Positions 22,842-35,246 of a stretch of DNA of 64,000 bases are shown in pieces; the first letter of the stretch is position 1, and every line of letters begins with the position of its first letter. The stretch comes from Zea mays. Taxonomy: Eukaryota > Streptophyta > Magnoliopsida > Poales > Poaceae. The stretch spans positions 33,412,501 through 33,476,500 of the forward strand of contig NC_050098.1 of the NCBI RefSeq assembly GCF_902167145.1, read 5' to 3'. Under the pieces are notes generated by a model that saw nothing but the letters and a program-made list of their open reading frames with translations, searched no databases and was not told the origin of the DNA. The translations under genes and the position numbers were made by a program.

Positions 22842-23752
22842 CCTGTTAATTATGCTATTTTACTACACTTAATGCTTGTAGGATTGCAATGTGCACTTAA
22901 GTGTAGGAGTTGCTTGAAACCTCTAGTTGCATGAACTTAGGATTCCTTTTTGAGATGAATACTAGTATGCTAGGTCGAGTAGCTGCTTGCTAATCAGGAT
23001 CTCGGTAGAAGTCGAGTGATTTTTCTAGCACTCGCGCGAGGTCATGAATTGATTGTATTCATCTGGATAATGGGATCTATGTTGGTCTATGGACTTGGAT
23101 CCAGGGAGGATGCCTTGTCCATGAGACGGGAAAAATGGATTAAGGATTAATATGTGGATACCTGAGTCAAGCTTTTGAACTTACTAAGCACATGCCGGGA
23201 AAAATGGTAACCGGTAAACCTAGTACCTGATTGAAGCCGGGCGCGGACTTTATCCCTCATGCGACCTGAGACTGGGTCTCCCATGCTAGCTATGGTGGGT
23301 ACAAGTGCGGTCACTGCACGGCTGCAGCCGGGGTCAGTGGAGCATTGTATGCCAAGGCGGTGAGGCCTGGACGCGAACGGGGAATCGATGGGGACGGTTG
23401 TCATGTGTGGGGTCGGAGTACCCTGACATGCCGTGTGTTTAGGTTTACCTTGCAAGGTTAAAACTCGATTCGAATCGTCTGCTTCTCGCAGCTAATGAGA
23501 CTGCTTGATTCCTTGTACTGCATCGAGTAAGAAGTGAAATGTGGTTACATGAGATAACTTTTTGATTGAACTAAATGCTTGTTACCATGTCTGCTTAGAA
23601 GAAGCAAATCTAGCTAAGTTAATGATGGTAGAATTTGAAAGCTAAAAATTGATTTTAGAAACAGCTAGTGCTTTTGGCAAACCAAACCCCTCAGCCAAAC
23701 AGCTGCATAGTCTAGAGGTAGAGGAGTAGACTCCTCACACCGGTTAAGTCTA

Positions 23753-23799
23753 GCTGAGTATTAGTATACTCAGCCTTGCTTGTGGCACCATTTTTGCAG
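23753..23799 (+). promoter_or_regulatory. Stem-loop plus splice-acceptor-like site in 5' LTR
   Basis: GCTGAGTA (23753-23760) pairs with TACTCAGC (23767-23774); then CCTTGCTTGTGG and TTTTTGCAG ending at 23799. After the AG one frame reads TIQDMVDGVTWPTT and ends with EEHEE-stop. The same arrangement occurs in the unrelated-looking LTR of chromovirus 2. Repeated in the 3' LTR at 34603-34649. Confidence 0.5.
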
Positions 23800-24220
23800 G
23801 TACCATTCAGGATATGGTTGATGGTGTGACTTGGCCTACCACCCTGCCACCGGGTTGGACGGTCGAGTGGGATGTTGCTCCGGCTGGAGAGGAGCATGAG
23901 GAGTAGTGGGCTAGGCCTTGCCCATTTCCTCATTACCGACGACGTCGATTATCCGCTGCACTTTATTTTGTGAACTTTATTTGCTACGCAAAAACTCCGA
24001 TTTATGTAATAACTCAGTACTTAATTTGAGGTTTCCTGTTTTATTGTATTTCTTCTGTGACTCACCTTCGAGTGAGATTGTGGAATTTGATCCTGGTTAA
24101 GTGGCTCTATCAGACTAGATCTGAAGGACTAACGGGTTATTCCGATTTAAGTGTGTTACGGCCCCCTGAGGCGTGACTTAGGCACTTAAGCTGGAATAAT
24201 TCGGGTGGTTCTGCCACAGC

Positions 24221-24232
24221 TGGTATCGGAGC
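24221..24232 (+). other. Chromovirus 1 primer binding site (tRNA-iMet type)
   Basis: TGGTATCGGAGC, two bases after the LTR; one mismatch (G for A) from the usual TGGTATCAGAGC. Confidence 0.88.
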
Positions 24233-24593
24233 AAATTCCACCACAGAGAAGGACAATAAACCATGAATACCAATTTTCAAAATCTAAAACTTGCCTAGAA
24301 ACTGCTACAGATCGTCAGGACTAGACCGCTAGACCTAGGACGAAAGGCCTTAGGCATAGAGGGAGAAATAGGTGGCTAATTAACTAGGCCCCGTGGGCCA
24401 GTACTTATATTTTAAGGATGCCCTAAAAAGCACCCTATTTTCTTTTGAGAGGCGACGTTTCTTCCAGCATGCATGCATTATAAAACATAAAGAGGAATTA
24501 AAATTTTGAGCTAACCCCCTTTCTTAAAATCATCCAGGCTCTCTTTTTCTTTTTCCTTCCACCATAATCTTTATCTTTGATTCCCTTCCGCAG
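24233..24593 (+). other. Chromovirus 1 leader
   Basis: Untranslated leader between PBS and orf0. It ends in a pyrimidine-rich stretch (TTCCCTTCCGCAG, 24581-24593) that looks like a splice acceptor directly before the orf0 ATG. Confidence 0.55.
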
Positions 24594-25468
24594 ATGAATT
24601 CACCCACCCCCGCCAGTGGAGGAGACTCTCGTTTCAGTTCTGACTTCCTTTCTCGCGATGGCTTTCCTTCGATCTTGTGGGAAGTGCTTAACTCCGCCGG
24701 TTACCCTACGCCCCCTTTGTACACGGTGCAGTTGTATGAGGAGCATCGGGTACCTCGTTGTCGGGTCTGGCTGACTTTGGAGGCTCATCCCCTTCAGCCG
24801 GGTTGGCGTTCTCTTGACTCTAAGACGATTGGACTCAGGACGGACGACACCGTTGAGGCAGCAGCCATAAGACTCTGACGACTTTCTGTGGCTACCATCC
24901 CCTGGAGATGGTGATGCACCCCTTGGGACTCTTCCCTACTGAGAAGAAGGATGATCCCATGTGGTGTAACCGCGTGAGCCATGTGAAGGATGTGTGGTCA
25001 ATGTATCCTGACTTGGTTGGGAGGGTCACTGTTCAGTGCATGAGTGCGTTGTACCGCCTTCAGGCCCTTCAGAGCGATGCTATGGCACTTCTTGCTAACA
25101 CCGCTCAAACTGCCAAGCTCACTCTCGACAGTCGGGAAGATTTTGTGGTCGACCTATCCACAGAATTGGTGGAGAAGGATCTGCAGGTGGAAAGGCTGAG
25201 CCAGCGCATTGCCACCTTGGAGCAGCAGGTGGAGATCCGAGACAACACTATCGATGTCTTGGAGAACCAGCTTCACGATGTGCAGAGGGAACTCGAAGAA
25301 GCAAATGACCACTTGGACATGCACCACCTGGAGATGGAGGCCAATGAAGCAGGAAGCGAGGGAGAAGAGGCTCCCGAGGAGCTAGGACCAGCCCCTGTTG
25401 CCAATGGGACTACCTCCGCGATGCCTCCTTCACCCGTATCCAGTGTCGCTTCCACCGCTCAGGGTTAA
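24594..25468 (+). pseudogene. Chromovirus 1 orf0 (extra ORF upstream of gag), one frameshift
   Basis: About 290 codons in two frames joined near 24875. The ATG follows CCGCAG. The first half has a folded-looking domain (LYTVQLYEEH, then a Trp-Leu-rich part and TDDTVEAAAI). The second half is a coiled coil (LQVERLSQRIATLEQQVEIR, 25180-25320) with an acidic Gly/Glu and Pro/Ser tail. The orf0 of chromovirus 2 has the same layout (Tyr/Trp-rich domain, EAA motif, then coiled coil), though sequence identity is low. Extra ORFs upstream of gag have, as I recall, been reported for rice RIRE3/RIRE8-type elements as orf0. Function unknown; the coiled coil suggests self-association. Confidence 0.7.
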
Positions 25469-25726
25469 GCAGTCACTTAGACACTTTTAGGCAGATAGGA
25501 ACCTATGCGAGCTTAGAAATATCACATTTTGGACTAGGCTTATGGGTACTTTCCCCTGATTGATGTAACCCTGTAAACTTTTGAAATCTGTGGGATCTTT
25601 GTCACCATGTTATCTTCATTTCGAACCTAATATTATGATTATGGCATTTTTCCTTCCATATGAAATGATATCTTACCGTTCGAAACTGTGAGTTGGGATA
25701 ACAATGGCGACAATCTCTGTTTTCAG

Positions 25727-28700
25727 ATGGCAGCTAGGCAGCGTCGCGGGCATAACGAGCAGGTTCCCCCGCCACCTCCTCCAGCTCCCACAGTGCAGGA
25801 GCTGATGGCCCAGCAGAATGAGATCCTGCGACAGCTCTTGCAGCGCCAGCCCCACCCTCAGCAGCATGGTGGAGGCCAGCATCAGCGACCTCCGGCTATG
25901 GCAACTTACCAGGAGTTTCTGAGCACGCAGCCGCCCTTGTTCACCAAGGCAGAGGATCCGTTGGACGCCGACGTATGGCTTCGCGTCGTCGATTCCAAGT
26001 TTCCCCTCCTCACAGGAGACTGCCCTGATGAGGCCAAGGCTCGCTTCGCCGCACAGCAGCTTCGCGGCCTAGCTCGGACTTGGTGGGACCACTTCCGTGC
26101 TATGCTCCCCGCTGATCGTGAGGTATCTTGGGAGGAATTCAAGACTGCCTTCAGAGGACACCACATCCCAGCTGGCATTCTTGATTGGAAGTTGAATGAA
26201 TTTCTAGCCCTTAATCAAGGAACCCGCACGGTACTGCAGTATGCGCAAGCCTTCAATGACTTATGCCAGTATGCAGGGTATCATGCTGATTCTGATGAGA
26301 AGAAGAGGGATCGCTTCCGCAGGGGTCTCAATACCAAGCTGCGGGAACGACTCAACACTGTCCGGGCTGATAGCTTCAATGAGTTGGTCAACATGGCCAT
26401 CTCCCAGGAGGATTGCATTGTTGCTCACCGGGCAGAGAAGAAGAGAAAGGCACCAATGGCAGCACCATCCGCTCAGGCTCAGAGGTTCCTGATTGTTTCT
26501 CACAATCAGAGTAGGGGTTTTCAGCAGCAGGCAGGCAGATGGGTGATCAGGCCACCTCAGCAGCAGCAGCAGCCGGCACCCAACCGCTACCCAGCTCCCG
26601 CTCCAAGGAACAATCAGCCTCCGCAGCAGCAGCAGTTCCGCCAGGGCAATGGGAACAAGTGTTTCACTTGTGGCAATGTGGGCCACTATGCCAAGAATTG
26701 TCCCAGGAACCAGCAGAGGCAGATGCCAGCACCAAATCAAGATAAGGGAAGAAAGCAGAAGGTGCAAGTCAGGCAAGGGAAGCTCAACTTCACTACTCTG
26801 GAGGAAGTACCTGAAGGAGCTCCTATCATGACCGGTACCTTTTCAGTTTATAATCAACCTGCTTTAATTCTGTTTGATTCTGGTGCATCTCATAGTTTCA
26901 TTAGCCAAAAGTTCAGTGCTAGATGCAAACTACCATTCTCTCACTCAAAAGGGTCATTCATGATAGTCACACCTGGGGGTAAAATTGCAACTAATCAATT
27001 AAACCAAAGTGTGCCTATTCAACTGGGAAGCCACATTGTCAAAACCACTCTTCTTGTGTTGGGATTGGAAAATGTGGACATTATTCTAGGGGCAAATTGG
27101 ATGACCTTGCACCAAGTTGTGCTTGATGTAGCCAGCCGTACCGTGGAAGTTAATTCTCCTTTCTGCGGGAATTTCACTTTGATTCTGCCTAGTCAGGGTT
27201 CTTCTCAGTCATGTGCTTTCTCTATGATGGAGTTACCCCTGAAGAAGATCCCAGTGGCCTGTGAGTATGCAGATGTCTTCCCTGATGAATTGCCAGGAAT
27301 GCCACCAGACCGGGATATTGAATTCGCCATCGAGTTGCAACCGGGAACGACCCCAATTTCCAAGAGGCCCTACCGAATGCCACCCGCTGAGTTGGCAGAG
27401 TTGAAGAAGCAGTTGCAAGAATTGCTGGATAAGGGTTTCATTCGCCCAAGCACTTCGCCTTGGGGATGTCCAGCACTATTTATGAAGAAGAAGGATGAAA
27501 GCTTGAGGCTGTGTATAGATTACCGCCCTCTTAATGCGGTAACTATCAAGAACAAGTATCCTTTGCCTCGTATTGATGTTCTCTTTGACCAGTTGGTCGG
27601 GGCCAAGGTGTTTTCCAAGATAGACCTTCGCTCTGGCTACCATCAGATCAAAATACGAGCAAGTGATATTCCGAAGACGACATTCTCAACCAGATATGGG
27701 CTATATGAATTCTTGGTGATGTCATTCGGGCTGACAAATGCACCAGCATATTTCATGTATCTGATGAATTCAGTTTTCATGCCGGAATTGGACAAGTTCG
27801 TGGTGGTTTTCATCGATGATATTCTGGTGTACTCAAGGAACGAAGAAGAACATGTCGGGCATTTGCATGTAGTGCTTCAACGTCTGCGAGAGCACCACCT
27901 TTATGCCAAGTTATCCAAGTGTGATTTTTGGCTAAAGGAAATCAAATTCTTGGGTCACACTATCTCTCAGGCTGGAATAGCTGTTGATCCTGATAAAGTG
28001 CAAGAAGTGATGAATTGGAGGCCACCAACAACTGTTCGCCAGATTCGGAGTTTTCTGGGATTGGCTGGTTATTACCGAAGGTTTATTCCGGACTTCTCCT
28101 GAATTGCGAAGCCTATTACTGAGTTGCTGAAGAAAGAAGTCAAATTTGTGTGGAGTCAAAAGTGCGAAGATGCCTTCCATGCATTAAGGCAGCATCTGAC
28201 CACAGCACCAGTATTGGCGCAACCCGACAGCAGCAAGCCTTTTGATGTGTATTGCGATGCCTCTGGCACCGGGCTAGGTTGTGTCTTGATGCAAGACAAC
28301 CGAGTCATTGCTTATGCCTCGAGAGCACTCAGGCCTCATGAGCAAAACTATCCCACTCATGACCTTGAGTTAGCAGCAGTGGTTCATGCATTGAAGATGT
28401 GGAGGCACTATCTAATGGGAACCCACTGCAATATCTTCACTGATCATAAGAGCCTTAAGTACATTTTTACTCAGGCTGATCTCAACATGAGGCAGAGAAG
28501 ATGGCTAGAGCTGATCAAGGATTATGACCTGGAGGTACATTATCACCCAGGAAAAGCTAATATGGTAGCAGATGCCTTGAGTCGGAAGTTGCAATGCAAT
28601 TGTATTCTGATGGATTCTCGCATTAACACCTTGTGTGATGAGTTGAGCAAGATGCAAATTGAAGTGATTCCTTCTGGTTCTTTGTCTCACATTTCTGTTG

Positions 28701-28864
28701 AGCCAGCTTTGCAAGACCAGATTATCATGGCCCAGCTCAGCGACAAGGGAGTGCAGATTATCAAAAAGAATCTCCATCAGAAGGTTGAGAAGTATAATTG
28801 TTTCCGCCAGGATGAGAAAGGTGTGCTATGGTTCAAAAGCAGATTGGTAATTCCTAAAGACTAG
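25727..28864 (+). pseudogene. Chromovirus 1 gag-protease-reverse transcriptase-RNase H (two stops)
   Basis: Start chosen at ATG 25727, directly after TTTTCAG and opening MAARQRRG; an upstream in-frame region from 25688 is likely intron. Gag: Pro/Gln-rich N-terminus, capsid core ([12 protein letters not shown] to NMAISQEDC, 25970-26420), Gln-rich linker, CCHC knuckle [14 protein letters not shown] (26660-26701). Protease: [12 protein letters not shown] (26871-26906). Reverse transcriptase: [12 protein letters not shown] and [12 protein letters not shown] (27617-27840). A TGA at 28100-28102 replaces an expected Arg codon (CGA). RNase [17 protein letters not shown] (28247-28295) and DALSRK. A TAG at 28862-28864 ends the segment where Gln is likely. 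The polyprotein copies the element RNA into DNA. The lesions make it inactive. Confidence 0.92.
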
Positions 28865-29952
28865 GATCTCAAGAGGAAAATTTTGGATGAGGCTCATCTC
28901 TCCAAATTCTCTATGCATCCGGGAAGCACCAAGATGTACCATGATCTGAAGCCTTTGTACTGGTGGACCAGAATGAAGAGGGAGATAGCCCAGTATGTAT
29001 CAGAATGTGACACCTGTCAGAGGATAAAGGCAAGCCACTTGAAGTCAGCTGGAGCTTTGCAACCACTGTCCGTACCTTCGTGGAAGTGGGATGACATCAG
29101 CATGGATTTCATTGTGGGTCTGCCCAACACCTCTCGTCATCATGATTCGATTTGGGTTATTGTGGACCGATTGACGAAAGTGGCACATTTTCTTCCTGTG
29201 CACACCACTGATAAGGCTCAGAAATATGCAGAATTGTATATTGACCGGATCGTGTGTTTGCACGGATTACCTGGGACCATTGTTTCTGACCGAGGAGCCC
29301 AATTTGTTGCCAGATTTTGGGAACAATTGCAAGAGTCTTTGGGAACCAAGCTAATCAGGAGTTCAGCTTACCACCCACAGACTGATGGTCAGACGGAAAG
29401 GGTAAACCAAATCCTGGAGGATATGCTGAGAGCTTGTGCGATCGATTGTGGCAAGAACTGGGATAAGCACCTCTCCTTGGCAGAGTTTGCTTATAACAAT
29501 AGTTATCAATCCAGCCTAAAGATGGCACCTTTTGAAGCTCTCTATGGAAGAAGGTGCAGGACACCACTCAATTGGTCTCAACCTGGTGAAAGAGAAGTTT
29601 TTGGACCTGATTTAGTGACTGAAGCTGAAAGGAAGGTCAAGCTAATCAGGAAGAATCTAGAAGCTGCTCAGGCCAGGCAGAAGAGCTATCATGATAAAAG
29701 AAGGAAACCTCTCCAGTTCGAGGTGGGAAGTTTTGTATACCTCAAGGTATCACCCACCAAGGGAGTGCAGAGGTTTGGGATCAAAGGCAAGCTAGCCCTC
29801 GTTACATTGGACCTTATGAGATCATAGAAGCATGTGGACCCGTGGCATACAAGCTGAAGTTACCTTCAAAGATGTCTGCCATTCACAGTGTATTCCATGT
29901 ATCTCAGCTGAAGAAGTGTGTTCGATTGCCGACTGAGATCATAGCAGAACCA
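28865..29952 (+). pseudogene. Chromovirus 1 integrase (frameshifted)
   Basis: Continues pol after TAG 28862. Zinc-binding domain: His in DEAHLSKFSMHPG and the Cys pair CDTCQRIKA (about 28885-29033). Catalytic core: MDFIVGLP (29103), VSDRGAQF (29284) and DGQTERVNQ (29385), giving the D, D and E residues. The GPY/F-like region begins at FGIKGKLA (29777-29800), where one base is lost. The other frame carries the continuation ([11 protein letters not shown] to [12 protein letters not shown]) and meets TAA at 29953-29955. Confidence 0.88.
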
Positions 29953-29955
29953 TAA

Positions 29956-30156
29956 TTGGAGATAGAGCCAGATCTATCGTACCAAGAGTACCCCTCCAAG
30001 ATTCTGGATTGCAAAGAGAGATCAACTCGGGCTAAATCGATCAAGATGTACAAGGTCCAGTGGAGTAATCACTCAGAGGAGGAAGCTACTTGGGAAACCG
30101 AGGAATTCTTAAGATCCAACTTCCCCGATTGCCTACCTAAGGAAGCTGGTACGTAA
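29956..30156 (+). pseudogene. Chromovirus 1 chromodomain (C-terminus of integrase)
   Basis: About 66 codons after TAA 29953. It contains [31 protein letters not shown] and LRSNFPD, the normal chromodomain pattern in which aromatic and acidic residues around Y-K-V-x-W and A-T-W-E form the histone-tail pocket. In chromoviruses this domain helps target integration to particular chromatin. It ends at TAA 30154-30156. Confidence 0.85.
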
Positions 30157-30390
30157 TCACCCCCAACCCCTCCTCCTGCCCTTCGAATCTAATTTCCAAA
30201 AATATGATCTTAATTCAGAATGAAGAAACTATGAAGTAAAACTTAAAAGGACTTCCTTCTGAAGTTGCAAAGAGAATGACATTCGAAGAGCAGTTTTACC
30301 CTAATAATAACAACAATCACCCATTTCCTATAAGTCTCACCCTTCGCTTCACCCTGGGAGGACTCTGGCCTGAATCTCGGGACGAGATTC

Positions 30391-30407
30391 CTTTAAGGGG
30401 GGAAGGC
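30391..30407 (+). other. Chromovirus 1 polypurine tract
   Basis: CTTTAAGGGGGGAAGGC directly before the 3' LTR at 30408. The 230 bp before it hold no ORF of note. Confidence 0.85.
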
Positions 30408-33400
30408 TGTGACACCCCAGTGTCACCTAGGGTTTCTCTCAAAATGCCAAACCTAGAACCATTATTTTATGTGAACCAAAGTAAGCATGAGCATCAAAAT
30501 AACTTAAGTAATAAAGAAGTCACCAAGTATATACTTAAAAGTGTCATGATCAAAACAATTGAGTCCTTGAAAAGGTAAGAATGTGCAACCCTAATTAAAA
30601 ACCCTAAGTGAGCCCCATGAGCAAAATTCAAAAAAATAAGAGAAAGGGAATGAAAAGTTTAAAATGTTGACTTGAGCCAATTATATAAGTTAAAGTATAT
30701 TTATTGAGCAACAAGAAAGGTTGAGAAAGCTTAGCCAAAATAACTCAAATAAATCCCCAAATCAGCCCTTGATCTATGAACCCTTAGAGAAATTCAGATT
30801 TCTGAATTTCTGAATTTCAGACCTCTTCCCAAAGATCATCTGCGTTCTCTGCTTTTTGAAACTCAAAGCCAGGAGATCCAAATATCAAAGTCGTGCCAAA
30901 TTCCCTTGAACACATCCTGGAAAAGTTTGAACTCAAACCAAATTCATTTGGCATGGTTTTGGCGTAGCTTGCCCTCGGGACCAGGCATTCTGACACTGGC
31001 ACCTTGGTGACGCTACAACTCCCTGTCCCTAGCCTAAAACCGCGCGACGTCCATACACAAAAGACAAAGCTTGGTCAGGTGAACAAATCCTTCACAGCGA
31101 TCTTGCCCAAATTCGCGAAGATTTGCTCCCAATCGGCGCTTGAACAGGGGCAGAGGCAACGGGAACACGTGTTCGACCGTGGCTGACATCCCCGGTTCAC
31201 TCCCGTTCGCGCACCGCGCCTCCCAGTGCACGCCCGTGCGCACTCGCCGGTCCACGACCGCCCGTGCACCGCGCCGCACCTATAAAGCCTTCCCAGGCGC
31301 GCCCCACTTCGCCCCGCACTCACCAGCACCGGCCAGCCACTTTCCTTAGCTCCGGCGAGCTCAATTCCGCCCGCCATTGCCGCCAGAGCTTCGGCCATCG
31401 TGGCCAGCCCACTCCAGCCATCCTCTGGGCAAGCCAGTGCTTCGGCTAGCTCCGCCAGTAGCCCGTGAAGCTTGCCAAGCCCTCGGACCCGGCCAAACTT
31501 CACCGGAGGCCCGAGATCGACCTCACCGGACTTCGGTCTTCCGCCGCCGCGCGTGGACCGAGCTATCCAGTGAGTCTCCGCCCAATTCCTTGCGCTCATG
31601 TCTTCTCTGGCATCCCGTGGACCTCCCTGACCCATCTGATTGAACTATCTCACCGTGACCAGGCCGGTCTCCTCGCCGCCGATGAGCATCCCCGCCTGCG
31701 CGCGTGGACCGACCGACTCCGGCCATCTCCGACTGCGTCCCGCACACCGTTGTGATCCCCGAGACTTCCCCTACGTCCTCGACCACTTCACCGGAGCAAT
31801 CTCGCCGCCGGTAAGCCCCTTCGCCCTTTCTTCCGCCGCGGTTACTGTTTAAGGTAGAAGAAGGACCTCGGGTTAGGATTTGTAGAACCCGAGGGGTTTT
31901 CTGTAACGTCAGTGACTCATGTGAATAGTAGCTTAAGGACTGATCCGCGAAGAAAACTTAAAAACCCGCCAGGGACCCCAGTGCAAAGTGGATTTCCATT
32001 TAAACCAATTCTGTTATTCTTTTTAAATGACCAGAGAACTTAGAAAACCCATAACTTGATGAATTCTTCATAAAAAGTTGTCAAACCAATTTTGCTAGCT
32101 CCTGAATATTATGAACTATCATTTAAAAATAATAAACCCTATGCTTTCTGTTCTAAATTTTAGAGTTTGATTTTAAAAACAGAAACCCACCAAACCTTGT
32201 TTAATTAAGGAAAATTAGTTTTTCTTCTGTGCTGAACTTAAGAAAATTTGTAGATGTTTAAACCTCATTTAGACACTGTTTAAAAATAGTAGGAACCCCA
32301 GCATTAGAAATTATGATGTAGTTATTCATTTAAAGCTATTTTGTCCAAACCTTAGAGAAAATCAGAAGGGCATTAGAAATTAATGAACAGTGATTAAGAT
32401 TATTTTTCCTAGTTTACTTATGTAACAGAGAACTTAGGAAAACTACAGAGACCATTAATTTGGACCAGTTTTTAATTAAAATGATTTAGTTAGCCTTATA
32501 TAGACTGAAAATCAATTATTAGAGAGGCAAAACTATAACCAAAATGAATAATAAAAATCCAGTGGACTTACAACCACCAGAGCCCCACTACAAAAATACA
32601 GAGCACCTCAGCCCAACTTTTTAAGTAAGGGAAATAAATACAAAGTGATAATAAGGCATTTTCCAAATAAATCATGAACAACCCCTATTGCTAAGGGGTT
32701 ATTGCTAAGTCCATGATGAGATAAACCACCATAGAAAAATGCCAACCCATGAAAAAGAAGCAAACTCATACCATTTGCTAATGATTTAAGAGAAAGGCCA
32801 ATTAATTCAACCCCTTCCCTTAAGCAAAAAGAGGCCAAACTTCAGAATGATTGCTCTTGCACAAAATAATAACTATGAAAAATAAGAACTCTGTTGTTTG
32901 ATGTTTTTCAAATATAGTGGTAGTAGAAAGCACCCATTTGGCTAGAAACTTGAGAAAACCATAGAAAAATAATTAAAAGGTATTAATGACTAGAAATCTG
33001 TATAAAGCCATGTTATAACACCTAAAAGCCAGCAAAAATGAGTTTTGGAGGATGACCCACTGTTAAATAATAGTTGTAGTTCAAATCACCCCTTCTGCCC
33101 TAGAATTTAATAATTTTGTCCAGAGAAAACTATTCACTTTCTGATCCCCAAAATTTGAGACAGAGAAACACACACCAGTAACAAGCCACTTTAATGTTTG
33201 CAGAATTTTTAGAATTTTATAAAAGCAACTTGTAGTTCAAACCGACTCCAAAACAATAAAGAGAATAAAAGAAAAGGGAAGAAGAAATAAACCCCACCTC
33301 AATAAATCTAACTTGAGTACTTATCAATTCTCCCTAAAGACTTAAAAAGAACTCAGTGGAACCCCAAAAATAAACCTACCACTTACCTTAGCTAAGTCTA

Positions 33401-35068
33401 ACCCAATTTACCAAGTATACCACCCAAGGGTCTTACATAAGTAAAGTTAACCTTGTTTAACTCAAAAGATCATGCGCCCTTAAAGTTGTGATTTCTAAAA
33501 GCACATGTCATATTATGCATATATCTTACGCATTGCATTCATTAGATTGTAATCTTGCCGACGGAGAGTACGTGCTCATCCCCGAGCAAGGACCTGTCCA
33601 AGAGGAGGACCAGGAGCAGGCTTCAGAGGCTGCTATTGACGATCTCCCCGCAGCCCCAGCAATTGAAGGAAAGCCCCGGTTTTATGCATAACCTGTTAAT
33701 TATGCTATTTTACTACACTTAATGCTTGTAGGATTGCAATGTGCACTTAAGTGTAGGAGTTGCTTGAAACCTCTAGTTGCATGAACTTAGGATTCCTTTT
33801 TGAGATGAATACTAGTATGCTAGGTCGAGTAGCTGCTTGCTAATCAGGATCTCGGTAGAAGTCGAGTGATTTTTCTAGCACTCGCGCGAGGTCAGGAATT
33901 GATTGTATTCATCTGGATAACGGGATCTATGTTGGTCTATGGACTTGGATCCAGGGAGGATGCCTTGTCCATGAGACGGGAAAAATCGATTAAGGATTAA
34001 TGTGTGGATACCTGAGTCAAGCTTTTGAACGTACTAAGCACATGCCAGGAAAAATGGTAACCGGTAAACCTAGTACCTAATTGAAGTCGGGCGCGGACTT
34101 TATCCCTCATGCGACCTGAGACTGGGTCTCCCATGCTAGCTATGGTGGATACAAGTGCGGTCACTGCACGGCGGCAGCCGGGGTCAGTGGAGCATTGTAT
34201 GCCACGGCGGTGAGGCCTGGACGCGAACGGGGAATCGATGGGGACGGTTGTCATGTGTGGGGTCGGAGTACCCTGACATGCCGTGTGTTTAGGTTTACCT
34301 TGCAAGGTTAAAACTCGATTCGAATCGTCTGCTTCTCGCAGCTAATGAGACTGCTTGATTCCTTGTACTACATCGAGTAAGAAGTGAAATGTGGTTACAT
34401 GAGATAACTTGTTGATTGAACTAAATGCTTGTTACCATGTCTGCTTAGAAGAAGCAAATCTAGCTAAGTTAATGATGGTAGAATTTGAAAGCTAAAAATT
34501 GATTTTAGAAACAGCTAGTGCTTTTGGCAAACCAAACCCCTCAGCCAAACAGCTGCATAGTTTAGAGGTAGAGGAGTAGACTCCTCACACCGGTTAAGTC
34601 TAGCTGAGTATTAGTATACTCAGCCTTGCTTGTGGCACCATTTTTGCAGGTACCATTCAGGATATGGTTGATGGTGTGACTTGGCCTACCACCCTGCCAC
34701 CGGGTTGGACGGTCGAGTGGGATGTTGCTCCGGCTGGAGAGGAGCATGAGGAGTAGTGGGCTAGGCCTTGCCCATTTCCTCATTACCGACGACATCGATT
34801 ATCCGCTGCACTTTATTTTGTGAACTTTATTTGCTACGCAAAAACTCCGATTTATGTAATAACTCAGTACTTAATTTGAGGTTTCCTGTTTTATTGTATT
34901 TCTTCTGTGACTCACCTTCGAGTGAGATTGTGGAATTTGATCCTGGTTAAGTGGCTCTATCAGACTAGATCTGAAGGACTAACGGGTTATTCCGATTTAA
35001 GTGTGTTACGGCCCCCTGAGGCGTGACTTAGGCACTTAAGCTGGAATAATTCGGGTGGTTCTGCCACA
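30408..35068 (+). repeat. Chromovirus 1, 3' LTR
   Basis: 4661 bp, nearly identical to 19533-24218. A short insertion/deletion difference lies at about 32688-32705. It keeps a consensus-like donor CCGGTAAGC at 31808-31816. Confidence 0.93.
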
Positions 35069-35073
35069 CCTTT

Positions 35074-35241
35074 GCTCCATTTTTTATTGTGTCCCTAACC
35101 GAATTTCTTTCTTGGTTTGTGTTGAACCTTATGCACCTGTGATAAATGATATCTAGACAAACTAGTTAGTCCACGTGGTTTGTGTTGGTCGTCAATTACC
35201 AAAATCGATTATAGGAAATGATCAAGTCCATTTCCCTTTCA
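35074..35241 (-). repeat. Outer Sirevirus LTR, segment 3 (LTR start)
   Basis: In minus sense begins TGAAAGGGAAATGGACTTG and contains a block like the start of the 3541 LTR (GGTTTGTGTTG and ATAGG motifs). Flanked on the right by GGGCG, the probable target site. Confidence 0.85.
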
Positions 35242-35246
35242 GGGCG

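Larger units (their letters stand above)
19533..24218 (+). repeat. Chromovirus 1, 5' LTR
   Basis: 4686 bp. TATA box CTATAAAG at 20404-20411 in a GC-rich promoter region, so U3 is only about 0.9 kb and R plus U5 about 3.8 kb. AT-rich without genes from 21000 to 22600. A stem-loop and a splice-acceptor-like site lie near 23753-23799. At 20933-20938 the sequence is CGATAAG where the 3' LTR has the donor-like CGGTAAG. Confidence 0.93.
19533..35068 (+). mobile_element. Chromovirus 1 (Tekay/Del-type gypsy) with 4.7-kb LTRs
   Basis: Perfect target duplication CCTTT at 19528-19532 and 35069-35073. LTRs of 4686 and 4661 bp start TGTGACACC and end TGCCACA. tRNA-iMet PBS follows the 5' LTR. Internal order: orf0, gag, protease, reverse transcriptase, RNase H, integrase, chromodomain. 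A C-terminal chromodomain and very long LTRs point to the Tekay/Del clade. LTR copies differ by roughly one percent by eye, so insertion is fairly recent, but pol already carries stops and frameshifts. It lies in the outer Sirevirus LTR. Confidence 0.93.
1..35241 (-). mobile_element. Outer Sirevirus-type Copia retrotransposon, 5' part, split by two nested elements
   Basis: A minus-strand Ty1/Copia element whose right end lies at 35241 and whose left part runs off the window. Seen: gag-like coding on the minus strand at the left edge, followed by LTR sequence in three pieces separated by Tat element 1 and chromovirus 1. Removing the two insertions and one copy of each target duplication rejoins the LTR. 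The LTR start (TGAAAGGGAAAT in minus sense) is at 35241, next to the possible 5-bp target site GGGCG (35242-35246); its partner would lie outside the window. The LTR resembles that of the Sirevirus at 3541-13022, so an Opie/Ji-type family is inferred. The 3' end of this 5' LTR, the PBS and the start of gag are deleted, so the copy is defective. Confidence 0.85.
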
